Part shown: positions 1 to 10,097 of the stretch, piece by piece
How positions within the stretch are numbered: position 1 is the first letter of the stretch
How the letters are laid out: each line of letters starts with the position of its first letter
Source: Mesorhizobium opportunistum WSM2075
Lineage (GTDB): Bacteria > Pseudomonadota > Alphaproteobacteria > Rhizobiales > Rhizobiaceae
Direction: 5' to 3'
DNA length: 64,000 bases
Assembly (NCBI RefSeq): GCF_000176035.2
Contig: NC_015675.1
Coordinates: forward strand, 5,956,001 to 6,020,000
The notes under the pieces: generated by a model
Told to the model about the DNA's origin: nothing
Seen by the model: only the letters and a program-made list of their open reading frames with translations
Database searches by the model: none
Position numbers and translations under genes: made by a program

Positions 1-212
1 ACAGCCAGATGCAGCAGGGCCGCGCCGAGACCGATCCGGCCAAACGCAAGGCGATCTTCGCTGCGTTCGAGAAACACCTTGCCGAGATGTCGCCATGGAT
101 CTGGCTCTACACGTCCTACAGCTACACGGCCCAGCAGAAGACCGTCGCCGGCTTCGTGCCGACGCCGACGGGCACGCTGTTCAGCCTGAGCAAGGTTACC
201 ATCCAGCAGTAG
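1..212 (+). CDS. ABC transporter substrate-binding protein, family 5 (C-terminal fragment)
   Basis: The reading frame is open from the window edge to a TAG at 210-212, so only the last 70 or so residues are present. The fragment has the ending expected of a peptide/nickel-type (family 5) periplasmic binding protein: a charged helix (DPAKRKAIFAAFEKHLAE) followed by the typical 'PWIWLYTSYSYTAQQKTVAGF' type strand region, where these proteins pack the last lobe. It is followed on the same strand by two permeases and a double ATPase, so it should be the periplasmic receptor of that importer. The family call rests on context plus a short fragment. Confidence 0.7.
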   Translation, partial: SQMQQGRAETDPAKRKAIFAAFEKHLAEMSPWIWLYTSYSYTAQQKTVAGFVPTPTGTLFSLSKVTIQQ

Positions 213-231
213 CCGCCTCCAGATCAGTAGA

Positions 232-284
232 TAGAGCATGACGTCGTCCGAAAACCGCTTCACACTTTTCGGCATCATGCTCTA
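232..284. repeat. Rhizobial palindromic intergenic repeat, copy 1
   Basis: The 53-base element starts with TAGAGCATGA and ends with its exact reverse complement TCATGCTCTA. Inside lies a second inverted pair, CCGAAAA (248-254) and TTTTCGG (266-272), around ccgcttcacac. The core is shared with the element at 25653-25692. It fills most of the gap between the binding-protein gene and the first permease, so in the mRNA it would fold into a hairpin that could lower permease expression relative to the binding protein. Confidence 0.8.
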
Positions 285-303
285 GACGAGAGGTATCCTT
301 CGC

Positions 304-1263
304 GTGAACTATCTGATGCGGCGACTGGCGACGTTTCCTCTCGTCCTGCTTGGCGTGTCCATCCTGGTCTTCATCGCGATCCGGATGGTGCCGGGCGATT
401 CGATCACGGCGATGCTGGGGACCGAAGCCGGCCTGCTGACGCCGGCGCAACGGGATTCGCTCGCCGCCTATTTCGGCATCGACCAGCCCTGGTTCGTCCA
501 GTACTGGCGCTGGATAGGCGGTATCCTGCACGGCAATTTCGGCATCTCCGTCACCTATGGCAGGCCGGTGGTCGACGTCATCCTCGAGCGCTTTCCGCTG
601 ACACTCGAACTGGCCGTGCTGTCGATGATCATCGCGCTCGCGGTCGGCCTGCCGGCAGGGATCTACGCCGCCACGCATAGCGAAAAAGCGTCCGATCTCG
701 GGGTGCGCATCGTCGCCATGGTCGGCCAGTCGATGCCGAGCTTCGTGCTTGGCCTGCTGATCATCTACACGCTGTCGGCGGGCTTCGGCGTGCTGCCGGC
801 GATGGGCGAATTCGCGCCGCTCTGGCAGGATCCCCCGCGCAATCTCAGCCAGCTGATCCTGCCCGCCATCACGCTCGGCTTCGCCTTCGCCGCGTCGGTC
901 ACCCGCATCGCGCGCTCGGCCATGCTCGACGTTTTGAGCGACGATTATGTGCGCACCGCCCGCAGCAAGGGTGCGTCGGCGCGCAGCGTCATCTGGCGCC
1001 ATGCGCTGCCCAACGCGCTGATCCCGGTGGTGACGCTGAGCGGGATCGAGTTCGGTTATCTGCTGGGCGGCGCCGTCATCGTCGAGCAGATCTACGCCCT
1101 GCCGGGGCTCGGACGCATGGTGCTCGACGCGATCCTGCAGCGCGATTATGCGCTGGTGCAGGGAGCCGTGCTGTTCATCGCCTTCAACTTCATGATCGTC
1201 AATCTCCTGGTCGATCTCGCCTATGTCGGGCTCGATCCGCGCATCCGGCTGGGAGAGCAGTGA
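304..1263 (+). CDS. Peptide-type ABC transporter permease (DppB-like)
   Basis: Inner-membrane permease of 319 residues, the normal DppB/OppB length. It starts at a GTG with a GAGAGG ribosome site just upstream. The first hydrophobic segment is at about 9-29, with further segments spread through the protein. The EAA-type cytoplasmic loop that docks the ATPase is seen near residues 215-240 (DYVRTARSKGASARSV...ALPNALIP). Its stop overlaps the next permease. With the other four genes it forms a family 5 importer; the adjacent serine hydrolase and anmK suggest cell-wall peptides or muropeptides as cargo, which is inference. Confidence 0.9.
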   Translation: MNYLMRRLATFPLVLLGVSILVFIAIRMVPGDSITAMLGTEAGLLTPAQRDSLAAYFGIDQPWFVQYWRWIGGILHGNFGISVTYGRPVVDVILERFPLTLELAVLSMIIALAVGLPAGIYAATHSEKASDLGVRIVAMVGQSMPSFVLGLLIIYTLSAGFGVLPAMGEFAPLWQDPPRNLSQLILPAITLGFAFAASVTRIARSAMLDVLSDDYVRTARSKGASARSVIWRHALPNALIPVVTLSGIEFGYLLGGAVIVEQIYALPGLGRMVLDAILQRDYALVQGAVLFIAFNFMIVNLLVDLAYVGLDPRIRLGEQ

Positions 1264-2102
1264 TGCGCATCGCGCGCGCCATTTTCGGGCACGGCAGCGG
1301 CCGCATCGGCGGTGTCATCGTCTGCATCTATCTCGTGCTCGCCATTCTCGGCCTGCTCGGGCTGACGCCGCACAATCCGATCACGCAGTACCGCATCGAC
1401 CGGCTGCATGCGCCGGGCGCCGTCTACTGGATGGGAACCGACCTGTTCGGCCGCGACGTGGCGAGCCGGCTGATGGCCGGCATTGGCCAGTCCTTCACCG
1501 TCGCCTTCTTCTCGGTCGCCTTCGCCACACTTGCCGGCACGGTTTTGGGCCTGGCCGCCGCCTGGCTCGGCCGCCGCTGGGACGGCGTGGTGATGCGGAT
1601 CATGGATGTGCTGCTGGCCTTTCCGGCTATCCTGCTGGCGCTGCTCATCGTCACCGTGGCCGGGCCGGGCACCTGGACCAGCGTCGTTGCCATCGGCATC
1701 GTCTATACGCCGATCTTCACGCGCGTGGTGCGCGGCCCTGCCTTGTCGCTCAAGGCACGCGAATTCGTCGACGCCGCGCGCACCTTCGGCAGCAGTTCGA
1801 GTTACATCGTCACGCGCCACCTGCTGCTCAATCTGGTGGCGCCGTTGACCGTTCAGGTGACGCTGGCGCTGGCCTGGGCATTGCTGACGGAAGCCGGCTT
1901 GAGCTTTCTCGGCCTCGGCACGCAGCCGCCCGCCGCTTCGCTCGGCCTGATGCTGAGCGACAGCCGCAACCTGATGGAAACCGCGCCCTGGCTGATGATC
2001 TTCCCGGGGCTGACGATCATGATCAGCATCCTCGGCTTCAACCTGCTTGGCGACGCGCTGCGCGACATCCTCGACCCGAAGATGCGGAGGGCGCCGGCAT
2101 GA
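1263..2102 (+). CDS. Peptide-type ABC transporter permease (DppC-like)
   Basis: Second permease of the importer, 279 residues from the ATG at 1263; a GTG one codon earlier is also possible. The ATG overlaps the stop of the first permease. It carries the DppC-type N-terminal membrane segment (about 16-36), the periplasmic stretch containing WMGTDLFGRDVASRL that is typical of DppC/OppC, and an EAA loop (SLKAREFVDAARTFGSSSSYIVTRHLL). It should pair with the DppB-like protein as the transmembrane heterodimer. Confidence 0.9.
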   Translation: MRIARAIFGHGSGRIGGVIVCIYLVLAILGLLGLTPHNPITQYRIDRLHAPGAVYWMGTDLFGRDVASRLMAGIGQSFTVAFFSVAFATLAGTVLGLAAAWLGRRWDGVVMRIMDVLLAFPAILLALLIVTVAGPGTWTSVVAIGIVYTPIFTRVVRGPALSLKAREFVDAARTFGSSSSYIVTRHLLLNLVAPLTVQVTLALAWALLTEAGLSFLGLGTQPPAASLGLMLSDSRNLMETAPWLMIFPGLTIMISILGFNLLGDALRDILDPKMRRAPA

Positions 2103-3847
2103 GCCCCTTGCTGTCGGTATCGGACCTGCGCGTCGGCTTCGGCCGCGATCCGCAAGCCAACGAAGTGGTGCGCGGCGTCAGCTTCGATCTCGCCGACGGC
2201 GAGACGCTGGCCATTGTCGGGGAAAGCGGCTCGGGCAAATCCGTCACCGCATTATCGATCAATCGGCTTATCGATTTCGGCGGCGGTCGTATCACTGGCG
2301 GCAGCATGACGCTGAAGCGCGCCGGCGGCGGCCTCTTCGACCTGATGGGCGCCACCGAGCCGCAGCTGACCCGCATTCGCGGCGCCGAGATCGGCATGAT
2401 CTTCCAGGAGCCGATGACCTCGCTCAATCCGGTGCTGACCATCGGTTCGCAGATCGAGGAATCGTTTCGCCTGCATCGCGGCCTGACCGGTCGGCAAGCC
2501 ACGGCCGCGGCCAGAGATGCGCTCGACCGCGTGCGCATTCCCGATGCGGCACGGCGGCTGAAATACACGCCCAACCAGCTGTCGGGCGGCATGCTGCAGC
2601 GGGTGATGATCGCCATTGCGCTGGCCTGCAATCCGCGCCTGCTCATCGCCGACGAGCCGACGACCGCGCTCGATGTCACCGTGCAGGCGCAGATCATGGC
2701 GCTGCTGGCCGAGCTGAAGCGCGAGACCGGCATGTCGATGATCTTCATCACCCACGACATCGGCCTGGTTGCCGGCATTGCCGACAAGGTGATGGTGATG
2801 CAGAACGGACAGGCCGTCGAACAGGGCGAGCTGAACCAGATCCTCGACAGGCCGCAGCATCCTTACACGCAGCATCTGCTGCAGGACGTGCCGCATTTCA
2901 CCAATGGCAGGGCGACACGTGCCGACGGACAGCGCAAGGAGAATGCAAGCGCAGAACCGGCCCTGAAGGTCGACGGTCTTGTCGTGCGGTTTCCGCTCAA
3001 GAGCAATTTCTTCAGCCGCGCCACCGGCGCGGTGCACGCCGTCGACGGCGTCGACTTCGACCTGATGCCGGGCGAGACGCTGGCGATTGTCGGCGAGAGC
3101 GGCTCGGGCAAGTCGACCACGGCAAAGGCGGTCCTTGGGCTGGTACGTTCCACGCGTGGCAGCTTCTCAGTTCGCGCCCAAATGCCCTCGGCGGAGCACA
3201 GCGCGAAGCCCGTGCAGATGGTGTTCCAGAACCCCTACGCTTCGCTCAACCCAAGGCTGACCATCGAGAGCATCCTGGCCGAGCCGGTGATCGCCACCAG
3301 CGGTCGCGTGAATGCCGAAGCCCGAACCAGGATGGCGAACCTGCTGGAACGCGTCGGCCTGCCAAAAAACAGCCTGGGGCGCTATCCGCATGAATTCTCC
3401 GGCGGCCAGCGGCAAAGGCTGTGCATAGCACGCGCGCTGATGCTCAACCCTTCCGTCGTCGTTCTCGACGAAGCGGTGTCGGCGCTGGACGTTTCGGTGC
3501 AGGCCAAGGTGCTGGAACTGCTGGTCGACCTGCAGCGCGAGTTCGGGCTCGCCTATCTGTTCATCTCGCACGACATGGCGGTCGTCGAGCGGATTGCTCA
3601 CCGCATCGCCGTCATCTATGCCGGCCAGATCGTCGAGATCGGCGACGCGGCGTCGGTGCTGGCAAGGCCGAAGCATTCCTATACGAAAAAGCTGATCGCC
3701 GCGGTTCCGACGATCGCGCGGCGGCGTGAGCATTTCGATCTCGACACGCGGCAGGTTCCCTCGCTGGTGCGCCCGCAAGGGTTCGAGCCGGCGCCGGCGC
3801 GATGGGAGGAGTTTGGCGGGGATCATCGAGCGAGGGTGGAAGGATGA
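2099..3847 (+). CDS. Fused double ABC ATPase (DppD-DppF type)
   Basis: A 582-residue protein carrying both ATPase domains of a peptide importer, starting at an ATG that overlaps the stop of the DppC-like permease (ATGA). Domain 1 has Walker A GESGSGKS at 41-48, signature LSGGMLQRV and Walker [13 protein letters not shown]. Domain 2, from about residue 295, has Walker [10 protein letters not shown], signature FSGGQRQRL and Walker [12 protein letters not shown]. The oligopeptide-family C-terminal extension follows each domain (for example HPYTQHLL and HSYTKKLI). All key residues look intact, so both sites should be active. Single-chain double ATPases of this type (YejF, GsiA) are known in this family. 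Confidence 0.92.
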   Translation: MSPLLSVSDLRVGFGRDPQANEVVRGVSFDLADGETLAIVGESGSGKSVTALSINRLIDFGGGRITGGSMTLKRAGGGLFDLMGATEPQLTRIRGAEIGMIFQEPMTSLNPVLTIGSQIEESFRLHRGLTGRQATAAARDALDRVRIPDAARRLKYTPNQLSGGMLQRVMIAIALACNPRLLIADEPTTALDVTVQAQIMALLAELKRETGMSMIFITHDIGLVAGIADKVMVMQNGQAVEQGELNQILDRPQHPYTQHLLQDVPHFTNGRATRADGQRKENASAEPALKVDGLVVRFPLKSNFFSRATGAVHAVDGVDFDLMPGETLAIVGESGSGKSTTAKAVLGLVRSTRGSFSVRAQMPSAEHSAKPVQMVFQNPYASLNPRLTIESILAEPVIATSGRVNAEARTRMANLLERVGLPKNSLGRYPHEFSGGQRQRLCIARALMLNPSVVVLDEAVSALDVSVQAKVLELLVDLQREFGLAYLFISHDMAVVERIAHRIAVIYAGQIVEIGDAASVLARPKHSYTKKLIAAVPTIARRREHFDLDTRQVPSLVRPQGFEPAPARWEEFGGDHRARVEG

Positions 3848-3879
3848 TGACCCTCGGATATCTCAGGTTGGCGGGACAG

Positions 3880-4036
3880 CACCCCCCTCTGCCCTGCCGG
3901 GCATCTCCCCCGCAAGGGGGGAGATTGGATGTTGCATGGGCTTTCGCCAATCTTCAACGTTGGAAGGTTGGCGCAACATCAAAGCTGCCAATCTCCCCCC
4001 TTGCGGGGGAGATGTCCGGCAGGACAGAGGGGGGTG
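3880..4036. repeat. Long palindromic intergenic repeat with ~49-base arms
   Basis: Two nearly identical arms in opposite orientation, 3880-3928 and 3988-4036, differ at only a few positions. Each arm holds its own small hairpin (CATCTCCCCC, GCAA, GGGGG). Between the arms GATGTTGC (3928-3935) is answered by GCAACATC (3973-3980), so the palindrome continues inward. It lies between the double ATPase and the serine hydrolase and leaves room for the latter's ribosome site. The form is that of a small non-coding rhizobial repeat; no ORF is supported here. Confidence 0.85.
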
Positions 4037-4067
4037 TGACGGATCGCGGCCTTTCAGGAGGCCAGCA

Positions 4068-5066
4068 TTGAGCCCCTTCGCCCTACTCTTCGACCGAGCA
4101 TTCCAACCACTGGAAGCGGCAGTAGCGGAGGGTCGCATCCCCGGCGGCGTGCTCGGCATTGTCGACGAAAATGGCGAACGCATCACCAGGGCAATCGGCT
4201 CCGCGCAGCTCGTGCCGAAGCAGCGATCGATGCATGTCGACACCTGGTTCGACCTGGCGTCGCTGACCAAAATCATCTTCACCACACCGCGCATCCTGGC
4301 GCTGGCGGAAGACGGCGTGATCGACCTCGACGCCCCGCTGATCTCCGTACTGCCGGACCTTCGCCAGTATGACGCGACGGCTTGGGAGCGGAAGGTGACG
4401 TTTCGCCAGTGCCTTGGCCATCAGACGCCGTTTCCGGCGGTCGAGCCGATCTACACTTACGGACGCGATCCGGAGCTGCTGCGTGCCTTCATCCTGCAGC
4501 GCGAATGGCGGGCTCGCGATCCTGTTTATTCCGACATCAATTTCATCCTGCTCGGCTTCGCGCTCGAGCGGCTGTCGGGCAAGACCATCCGCGACATCGA
4601 CCCCGGCCCGGGATTTGCCTGGTCCGCGGAACCCGATGCGTCAGCCGCGACGGAGGACTGCACCTGGCGTCATCGCATGCTCTCCGGCGAGGTGCATGAC
4701 GACAATTGCTCGGCGCTGCAAGGCGCGGGACATGCCGGCCTGTTCGGAACGGCGGCGTCGATACTCGATTTCGCGCAAGGGCTGCTGACCGGCGCTTCCG
4801 AACCTTCGACCACGCTGATGCGCACGCCCTTGTCAGCCACCCGCACGCATGGCTGGGAACGCCCCTATGCGGGCTGGTCCGGCGGCGCCTTGTGCAGCCC
4901 AGGGACCATCGGCCATACCGGCTTCACCGGCACGGGACTGTGGATCGATTTCGACGAGGGCAAGGCTTGGACCTTGCTCACCAACCGGATCCATCCGACA
5001 CGTCATTTCGACAGTGGAATCGTTGCGCTTCGGCAAGCGGTCGGCGATCTCATCAACAGCGACTAA
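4068..5066 (+). CDS. Serine hydrolase, beta-lactamase/penicillin-binding fold
   Basis: A 332-residue class C beta-lactamase-like protein. The start chosen is TTG at 4068 because a strong AGGAGG (4056-4061) sits 6 bases upstream and the similarity begins there; the frame is open further up but runs through the palindromic repeat. The catalytic SxxK is SLTK at 65-68, the YxN-type motif is in [11 protein letters not shown], and GHTGFTG supplies the HTG/KTG box. No clear signal peptide is seen, so it may act in the cytoplasm. It sits 10 bases before anmK and after a peptide importer, which suggests it cleaves imported peptidoglycan fragments (amidase, esterase or carboxypeptidase); the reaction is not shown. 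Confidence 0.85.
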   Translation: MSPFALLFDRAFQPLEAAVAEGRIPGGVLGIVDENGERITRAIGSAQLVPKQRSMHVDTWFDLASLTKIIFTTPRILALAEDGVIDLDAPLISVLPDLRQYDATAWERKVTFRQCLGHQTPFPAVEPIYTYGRDPELLRAFILQREWRARDPVYSDINFILLGFALERLSGKTIRDIDPGPGFAWSAEPDASAATEDCTWRHRMLSGEVHDDNCSALQGAGHAGLFGTAASILDFAQGLLTGASEPSTTLMRTPLSATRTHGWERPYAGWSGGALCSPGTIGHTGFTGTGLWIDFDEGKAWTLLTNRIHPTRHFDSGIVALRQAVGDLINSD

Positions 5067-5076
5067 GGAAGCGACC

Positions 5077-6192
5077 ATGGAACCAATCTGGGCCGTCGGC
5101 CTGATGACCGGCACCGTGCTTGACGGCAACATCGACGTCGCGCTGATCAAGACCGATGGCGAGCGCATCGACGATTTCGGCACCTACCGGCTGATGCCCT
5201 ATCCCGCCTCGATCCGCGCCCTGCTGGAAGAGACGCTGACGGCGGCGCGGGCCTGGAATTTTGTCGGACCGGAACCGGCGATCTTCCGCGAGGCCGAGGA
5301 AGCGCTGACGCGCGCCCAGTCGGCGGCTGTCAAGGAATTGGTCGAAGGCTATGGCATGACGATGGCCGATATCGGCGTCGTCGGCTTCCACGGCCAGACG
5401 GTGCTGCATCGCGCGCCCCAGGCCGGAAAGCTCGGCCAGACCCGGCAGCTGGGTGACGGCGAACTCATGCACGCCTTGCTGGGCACCAAGGTCGCCTATG
5501 ATTTCCGCTCGGCCGACATGCGCGCCGGCGGGCAAGGCGCGCCCCTCGCCGCCGCCTATCACACCGCGCTGATGCGCAGCGCCGGCGCCAGCGGCGAGGT
5601 GGCCGTGCTCAACCTCGGCGGCGTCGCCAACATCACCTGGTGGGACGGCGCCGACAATGTCGTCGCCTTCGACACCGGCCCCGCCAACGCGCCGCTCAAC
5701 GATTTCATCAAGTCGAAGGGGCTCGGCGAAATGGACCGCGACGGCGCGCTCGGCCGTGCTGGCAAGGTCGACGAGGCCCGGCTCGCCAAGCTGCTGGAGC
5801 ATCCTTATCTGACCAAGCCCTATCCAAAATCGCTGGACCGTTTCGATTTTGGCGCTGCGATGGCGGACGGGCTGGACGCCGAGGACGGCGCAGCCCTGCT
5901 CACCGCCTTCACTGCGGCGGCCGTCGGCAAGGCGCTCGACCTTTTGCCGAGCCGTCCGAAAAGGCTGGTGGTCAGCGGCGGCGGCCGTCACAACCCGACC
6001 ATGATGGCAATGCTTGCCAGCCGCGCCGGCGTCGAGGTGGTGCAAGCGGAAAGCCTGGGATGGAGCGGCGACGCCGTCGAGGCCGAGTGTTTCGCCTTCC
6101 TGGCGGTGCGCGTCCTGCGCGGCCTGCCGATCAGCTTTCCGAGCACCACCGGCGCGCCGCAACCGATGCGCGGCGGAAAGCTCGCCGGTTAA
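5077..6192 (+). CDS. anmK: Anhydro-N-acetylmuramic acid kinase
   Basis: A 371-residue match to AnmK in length and motifs. AnmK opens the 1,6-anhydro ring and phosphorylates anhydro-N-acetylmuramic acid to MurNAc-6-phosphate during cell-wall recycling. Visible hallmarks are the N-terminal phosphate loop [13 protein letters not shown] (the family usually has GxMSGTSxDG), GFHGQTVLH, the FDTGPAN segment with the catalytic aspartate, and the [10 protein letters not shown] sugar/nucleotide region. AAGGA lies just before the ATG. The start is 10 bases after the serine hydrolase stop, so they are co-transcribed. The 3' end overlaps the convergent GNAT gene by 4 bases. Confidence 0.95.
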   Translation: MEPIWAVGLMTGTVLDGNIDVALIKTDGERIDDFGTYRLMPYPASIRALLEETLTAARAWNFVGPEPAIFREAEEALTRAQSAAVKELVEGYGMTMADIGVVGFHGQTVLHRAPQAGKLGQTRQLGDGELMHALLGTKVAYDFRSADMRAGGQGAPLAAAYHTALMRSAGASGEVAVLNLGGVANITWWDGADNVVAFDTGPANAPLNDFIKSKGLGEMDRDGALGRAGKVDEARLAKLLEHPYLTKPYPKSLDRFDFGAAMADGLDAEDGAALLTAFTAAAVGKALDLLPSRPKRLVVSGGGRHNPTMMAMLASRAGVEVVQAESLGWSGDAVEAECFAFLAVRVLRGLPISFPSTTGAPQPMRGGKLAG

Positions 6193-6611
6193 GCCAGTTT
6201 CTTCTGCAGGAAGATGCGGCTGCGGCCGACCGGGAAATCGGCCAGCGTGCCGAAGGACTGGTAGCCCTGGCGCTGATAAACCTTGGCGGCGTTCGGATTG
6301 AAGGTGTCGATCCAGGCGTTCCTGCAGCCGCGTGCAACGGCTTCCTGTTCGGCCGCGTCCAGCATCTGGCCTGCCATGTGCTGGCCGCGCAGCCTTTCGT
6401 CGACCCACAGCCACTGCACGTAAAGCCAGCCCCAGGCCGTGTAGCCCGAGATGCCGGCGACGACGGCTCCGTTCTCGTCGCGCACGAACACCGCCACGGC
6501 TTTCCTTTCGGAAGCCCCGACATCGCCGTCGTTGAACGCAGCCAGGCGCTCGCCGAGAAAGGCGAGCTCTTCCGGCAAGGGGTTCGCCGTCGTTTCAAGT
6601 GTCGTGTTCAT
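6189..6611 (-). CDS. GNAT-family N-acetyltransferase
   Basis: A 140-residue protein with a GNAT acetyl-CoA domain. The central strand [25 protein letters not shown] gives the V-x-x-x-x-R/Q-x-x-G-x-A acetyl-CoA loop, and the C-terminal [17 protein letters not shown] is the usual 'alpha-4/beta-6' ending. The start at 6611 was preferred over longer options because the upstream in-frame stretch runs toward the dctD end and lacks domain similarity. It converges with anmK, overlapping it by 4 bases. The acceptor substrate is unknown; amino-sugar or peptide acetylation would fit the neighbour but is a guess. Confidence 0.85.
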   Translation of the reverse strand: MNTTLETTANPLPEELAFLGERLAAFNDGDVGASERKAVAVFVRDENGAVVAGISGYTAWGWLYVQWLWVDERLRGQHMAGQMLDAAEQEAVARGCRNAWIDTFNPNAAKVYQRQGYQSFGTLADFPVGRSRIFLQKKLA

Positions 6612-6669
6612 GGCTCTGTCCGGAATGCAGCTGGCTAGGAATGAAGCGTTGCGAAGGGCGAGGCAATAT

Positions 6670-8061
6670 TTACGTCTGTGCACGAACCGAGTGTTGATCC
6701 GGGTCGCCGCCGTTGCGGAAGTCCGACGCGGCAATGCCATAGCGCTTGAGCTTGTCGTAGAAAGTCTTGCGCGGCACGCCGAGCGCGTCGATGGCGCCGC
6801 GTACGTCACCGCCATGATCGCGCAGGGCCTCGCGGATGAGCTGCGCCTCGTAGTGGCCGACCCGTTCGGCCAGCGCGGCCGCCGGCTCCAGCGATCGCGG
6901 GGAAGCCGCCTTCGCTTCATCGTCCGGGCCGAGGCCGAGCGCGACGCGATCGGCGAAATGGGCGAGTTCGCGCACATTACCGGGCCAGGCATGCGACTGG
7001 AGATGATCGCTCACTGCGGCATTCACCCTGGCGACCGGCCGGCCGAAGCGTTCGGCGGCCTTGCCTAGGAAATGACCGAACAGCATCGGGATGTCGCCGC
7101 GCCGCTCGCGCAGCGGCGGGATGCGCAGCGTCACCACGTTGAGGCGAAAATAGAGATCCTCGCGAAAATCGCCGCGCTGGTCCGACTGGCCGAGATCGAC
7201 CTTGGTCGCCGCGACGACCCTCAGATCGATGCGCCGGACATCATTCGAGCCGAGCGGGGTGAGGCTGCGCGTTTCGAGCACCCGCAGCAGCTTGACCTGC
7301 AGGGCCGGCGGCATGGATTCGATCTCGTCGAGGAACAGCGTGCCGCCGCTGGAATGCTCGATACGGCCGATGCGCCGCCGCTGCGCGCCGGTGAAGGCGC
7401 CCGCCTCATGGCCGAACAGCTCGCTTTCGATGACGGTCTCCGGCAGAGCGCCACAGTTCAGCGCCACGAAGGGTTTCGCCCGGCGCCGGCCCCACCGGTG
7501 CAACAGGTCCGCCACCACCTCCTTGCCGGTCCCGGTCTCCCCTTCCACCAGCACGTCGACATCCATGTCGGCGATCTGGCGCAAGGTTTCGCGCAGCCGG
7601 CTGATGGCTGGCGCTTCGCCGATCAGCGGCAGGCCGTCGGCGGCCTGGGCCGCGGCTTCGCGCAGCCGCCGGTTCTCGATCACCAGCCGCCGCTTCTCGC
7701 TCGCCCGTCTCAATGCCTCGACCAGACGATCGCCGGCATAGGGCTTCGGGATAAAATCGTAGACACCGTCCTTGAGCGCGGCCACCGCAAGATCGACGTC
7801 GCCATGCCCGGTGACCAGGATCACCGGTATGTCGGGATCGATCGCCTTGATGCGGTCGAACAGTTGCAGCCCGTTCATGCCGGGCATGCGGATGTCGCTG
7901 ACGACCACGCCGTCGAAGTCCCGGTCGACGACAGCAAGCGCTGCCTCGGCCGTCTTGAGCGCGACCACCGTGAAGCCGGCAAGATCGAGCAATTGCGTGG
8001 TGGCGTGAAGCAGGTCGGCATCGTCGTCGACGAGCGCCACCAACCCTTGTTTCTGCGTCAT
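6670..8061 (-). CDS. dctD: C4-dicarboxylate response regulator, sigma-54 activator DctD
   Basis: 463 residues with receiver, AAA+ and Fis-type DNA-binding domains in that order. The phosphoacceptor is D56 (VVVSDIRMP) and the conserved lysine K106 (IPKPY). The AAA+ domain has Walker A GETGTGKE at 174-181, the sigma-54-contacting GAFTGA at 221-226 and Walker B TLFLDEI near 241-247. The C-terminal helix-turn-helix reads [24 protein letters not shown]. It overlaps dctB by 4 bases and lies opposite dctA, whose control region holds two matching upstream sites and a -24/-12 promoter. On succinate, malate or fumarate it should switch on dctA. Confidence 0.97.
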   Translation of the reverse strand: MTQKQGLVALVDDDADLLHATTQLLDLAGFTVVALKTAEAALAVVDRDFDGVVVSDIRMPGMNGLQLFDRIKAIDPDIPVILVTGHGDVDLAVAALKDGVYDFIPKPYAGDRLVEALRRASEKRRLVIENRRLREAAAQAADGLPLIGEAPAISRLRETLRQIADMDVDVLVEGETGTGKEVVADLLHRWGRRRAKPFVALNCGALPETVIESELFGHEAGAFTGAQRRRIGRIEHSSGGTLFLDEIESMPPALQVKLLRVLETRSLTPLGSNDVRRIDLRVVAATKVDLGQSDQRGDFREDLYFRLNVVTLRIPPLRERRGDIPMLFGHFLGKAAERFGRPVARVNAAVSDHLQSHAWPGNVRELAHFADRVALGLGPDDEAKAASPRSLEPAAALAERVGHYEAQLIREALRDHGGDVRGAIDALGVPRKTFYDKLKRYGIAASDFRNGGDPDQHSVRAQT

Positions 8062-9959
8062 TCGATCCGCCTCAAGTCGATGGTGAAGGATGCGCCGGTG
8101 CCATTGCCGGGGCCGCTGTCGCTGCCGCGATCGAGCCGCAGCGTGCCGCCCAACTCCTGGGCGATCTCCTGCGAGATCACCAGCCCCAGCCCAAGCCCCT
8201 TCTCCTTGGTGGTCTGGAACGGCATGAACAGATTGCCGGCCGCTTCAGGACCGAGGCCGGGACCGTTGTCGCGCACCGAAATCAACACCCGGTCGTCCCG
8301 CTCGGCGAGTTCGATCTCGATGCGGGGATCGGGCCGATCCTTCATTGCGTCCAGCGCATTCTGCAACAAATTGACCAGGATCTGCTCGAGCCGGATACGA
8401 CTCGCCATGACCATCGGCGAGGCGTTGCCGAGCGGCTTGACGATGGTGACGCCGGAATCGCGGATACGGCCCGACAGAAGCGACAGCGCGCCGTCGATCG
8501 CCTCGCGCACCGGCAAGGGCGAGGCGGCGACACCGGGCCGGCGGGCGAAGGTGCGCAGTGTGTTGGTGATGGCGCCGATGCGTTCGGTCATCGAGACGAT
8601 CAATGTCAGATTGCCGCTCGCCGGTTCTGTTTTGCCGGTTTCGAGAAAGCGGCCGGCATTCTCGGCATAGGTACGGATCGCGGCGACCGGCTGGTTGATC
8701 TCATGCGCCACGCCGGCGGCTATCTGGCCGAGGATGGAAAGACGGTTGGCCTGGGCGAGATCGTCGCGCAGCCGGCGGACCTTGGCTTCGGCGCTCTCAC
8801 GCTCGGAGATTTCCTCGGCGAGTGCCGTGTTGGAGCGCGTCAGCTCGGCCGTCCGGGTGCTGACCCGGCTTTCGAGCTCTGCATTCATGCGCGCCAAGGC
8901 CTCCTGCCGCAACCGGCGCGTACGGCGGCGCCGGGTGAGCACGTAGACAAGCAAGCCTGTCAGCAACAGCCCCAGCAGCGTCGTCAGGCGCGCCGTGTTG
9001 GCGGCGGACGAGAGGGCGGCATCGGCCGGCGTCAGCAGCCAGAGGCGCCAGCCGGGGACCGCACCGGGCAGATCCTGCACCACTTCGACGAACTGGCGCG
9101 ATTTTCCAGAGCCGTCGATCGTCGCCAGGCCGTCACCGGCACCACGCCGTATCGGCAGTGGTTCGAAGGCCGCATCGGCCAGCTGAAGCTGCTCATGCGC
9201 GGCGGCCGTGGCGTCAGTGGAGAGCGGCGCCAGCGCATGAAAGCGCCATTCGGGCTGGCTGGTGGCCAGCACGACGCCGCGTTCGTCGGTGACGAAAACA
9301 AGGAAGCCGCTGGAGCGCCAATTGGCTTCGACGCCGTCGAGTTCGACCTTGAGCACCGCGACGCCAAGCGGCTTGCCGCCGTCGTCGACGCGGCTGGCCA
9401 GGTACAGACCGGGCTTGCCGCTGACCGTGCCAAGGCCATACTGGCTGGCGGCGCCCTTCGCCATCGCTTCCTGGAAATAGTGCCGAAAATTGTAGTCGAT
9501 GCCGACAAAGCTCGCCGGCTCGCCGGCATTGCTGGCCGATATCGCGATGCCGGCCGTATCGATGACATAAATGGCGGACGCCGAGGCATCGCGGGCGATC
9601 GCCTTGAGCTTGTCGTTGAGCGCCGCTTCCTGCATCTTTCCGGCCCGGCGCAGCGCTCCGCGCACAGCATCGTCACGTGCCAGCACCAACGGCACCAGGC
9701 GCTGCTTCTCGATCTCCCCGGTCAGCGTGCCCGCCGCCAGCGGCAGGGCGGCAAGCGCTGTGTCGCGCAGATTGTCAGCCGCTTGGTCGGAAGCGATGCG
9801 GCCGGCAATGGCGATCGCGGCGGCCAGAACCGCAAGGGCAATGACGACGACAAGCCAGCGGCCATCGCGTAGCCGCACCGCTGCCTCGCGCAGCAAGTCA
9901 CGGCCGAGGGTCCCAACGTTGCCGCTATCGGTGCCTGCTTCCGGCGCTGGCTTGTCCAT
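8058..9959 (-). CDS. dctB: C4-dicarboxylate sensor histidine kinase DctB
   Basis: A 633-residue inner-membrane kinase. Membrane segments at about 35-53 and 325-342 enclose a periplasmic PDC/Cache sensor domain ([18 protein letters not shown] region, here [16 protein letters not shown], is the typical DctB ligand pocket). A coiled linker leads to the H box GVAHEINQP with phosphorylated H419, then the N box LLQNALDAM and G boxes DNGPGLG and GLGLGLVIS. The start at 9959 follows GAGGA; the longer in-frame start would read through the DctD sites and is rejected. It phosphorylates DctD. Confidence 0.96.
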   Translation of the reverse strand: MDKPAPEAGTDSGNVGTLGRDLLREAAVRLRDGRWLVVVIALAVLAAAIAIAGRIASDQAADNLRDTALAALPLAAGTLTGEIEKQRLVPLVLARDDAVRGALRRAGKMQEAALNDKLKAIARDASASAIYVIDTAGIAISASNAGEPASFVGIDYNFRHYFQEAMAKGAASQYGLGTVSGKPGLYLASRVDDGGKPLGVAVLKVELDGVEANWRSSGFLVFVTDERGVVLATSQPEWRFHALAPLSTDATAAAHEQLQLADAAFEPLPIRRGAGDGLATIDGSGKSRQFVEVVQDLPGAVPGWRLWLLTPADAALSSAANTARLTTLLGLLLTGLLVYVLTRRRRTRRLRQEALARMNAELESRVSTRTAELTRSNTALAEEISERESAEAKVRRLRDDLAQANRLSILGQIAAGVAHEINQPVAAIRTYAENAGRFLETGKTEPASGNLTLIVSMTERIGAITNTLRTFARRPGVAASPLPVREAIDGALSLLSGRIRDSGVTIVKPLGNASPMVMASRIRLEQILVNLLQNALDAMKDRPDPRIEIELAERDDRVLISVRDNGPGLGPEAAGNLFMPFQTTKEKGLGLGLVISQEIAQELGGTLRLDRGSDSGPGNGTGASFTIDLRRIE

Positions 9960-9988
9960 TTGTCCTCGGGTCTTCGCCGCCACTGTAA

Positions 9989-10039
9989 TGCGAAATTCCG
10001 CCCAGGCAAACGCTCCTTGTGCGGAAATCCGCACAGGCA
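9989..10039. promoter_or_regulatory. Tandem DctD upstream activator sites
   Basis: The better site, TGTGCGGAAATCCGCACA (10018-10035), is an exact 8+2+8 palindrome and matches the DctD-binding sequences known from rhizobial dctA promoters. A weaker copy, TGCGAAATTCCGCCCAGGCA (9989-10008), aligns with TGCGGAAATCCGCACAGGCA (10020-10039), a shift of 31 bases or about three helical turns. The pair lies roughly 60-110 bases upstream of the -24/-12 element, as expected for loop-based activation. Confidence 0.92.
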
Positions 10040-10097
10040 TTTGCCGAATGGCTGCGAACAACGCCCGAAATCCGGGGATTCCGGGCTCTCCCCCGTC

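Noticed and set aside
1223..2098. N-terminal extension of the double ATPase frame by 292 codons
   Set aside because: The stretch overlaps the DppC-like permease in another frame and has no domain. The ATG at 2099 with a 4-base overlap is the normal coupling.
3880..4036. CRISPR or insertion sequence at the long palindrome
   Set aside because: There are only two arms in opposite orientation, no spacer series, and no transposase frame.
5053..6414. A 453-codon minus-strand frame
   Set aside because: It mirrors anmK, a clear kinase gene, and continues into the GNAT gene in a different frame.
7072..9872. Plus-strand frames of 532 and 389 codons
   Set aside because: They are antisense to dctD and dctB, whose domains and motifs are complete. 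No ribosome site or family similarity supports the plus frames.
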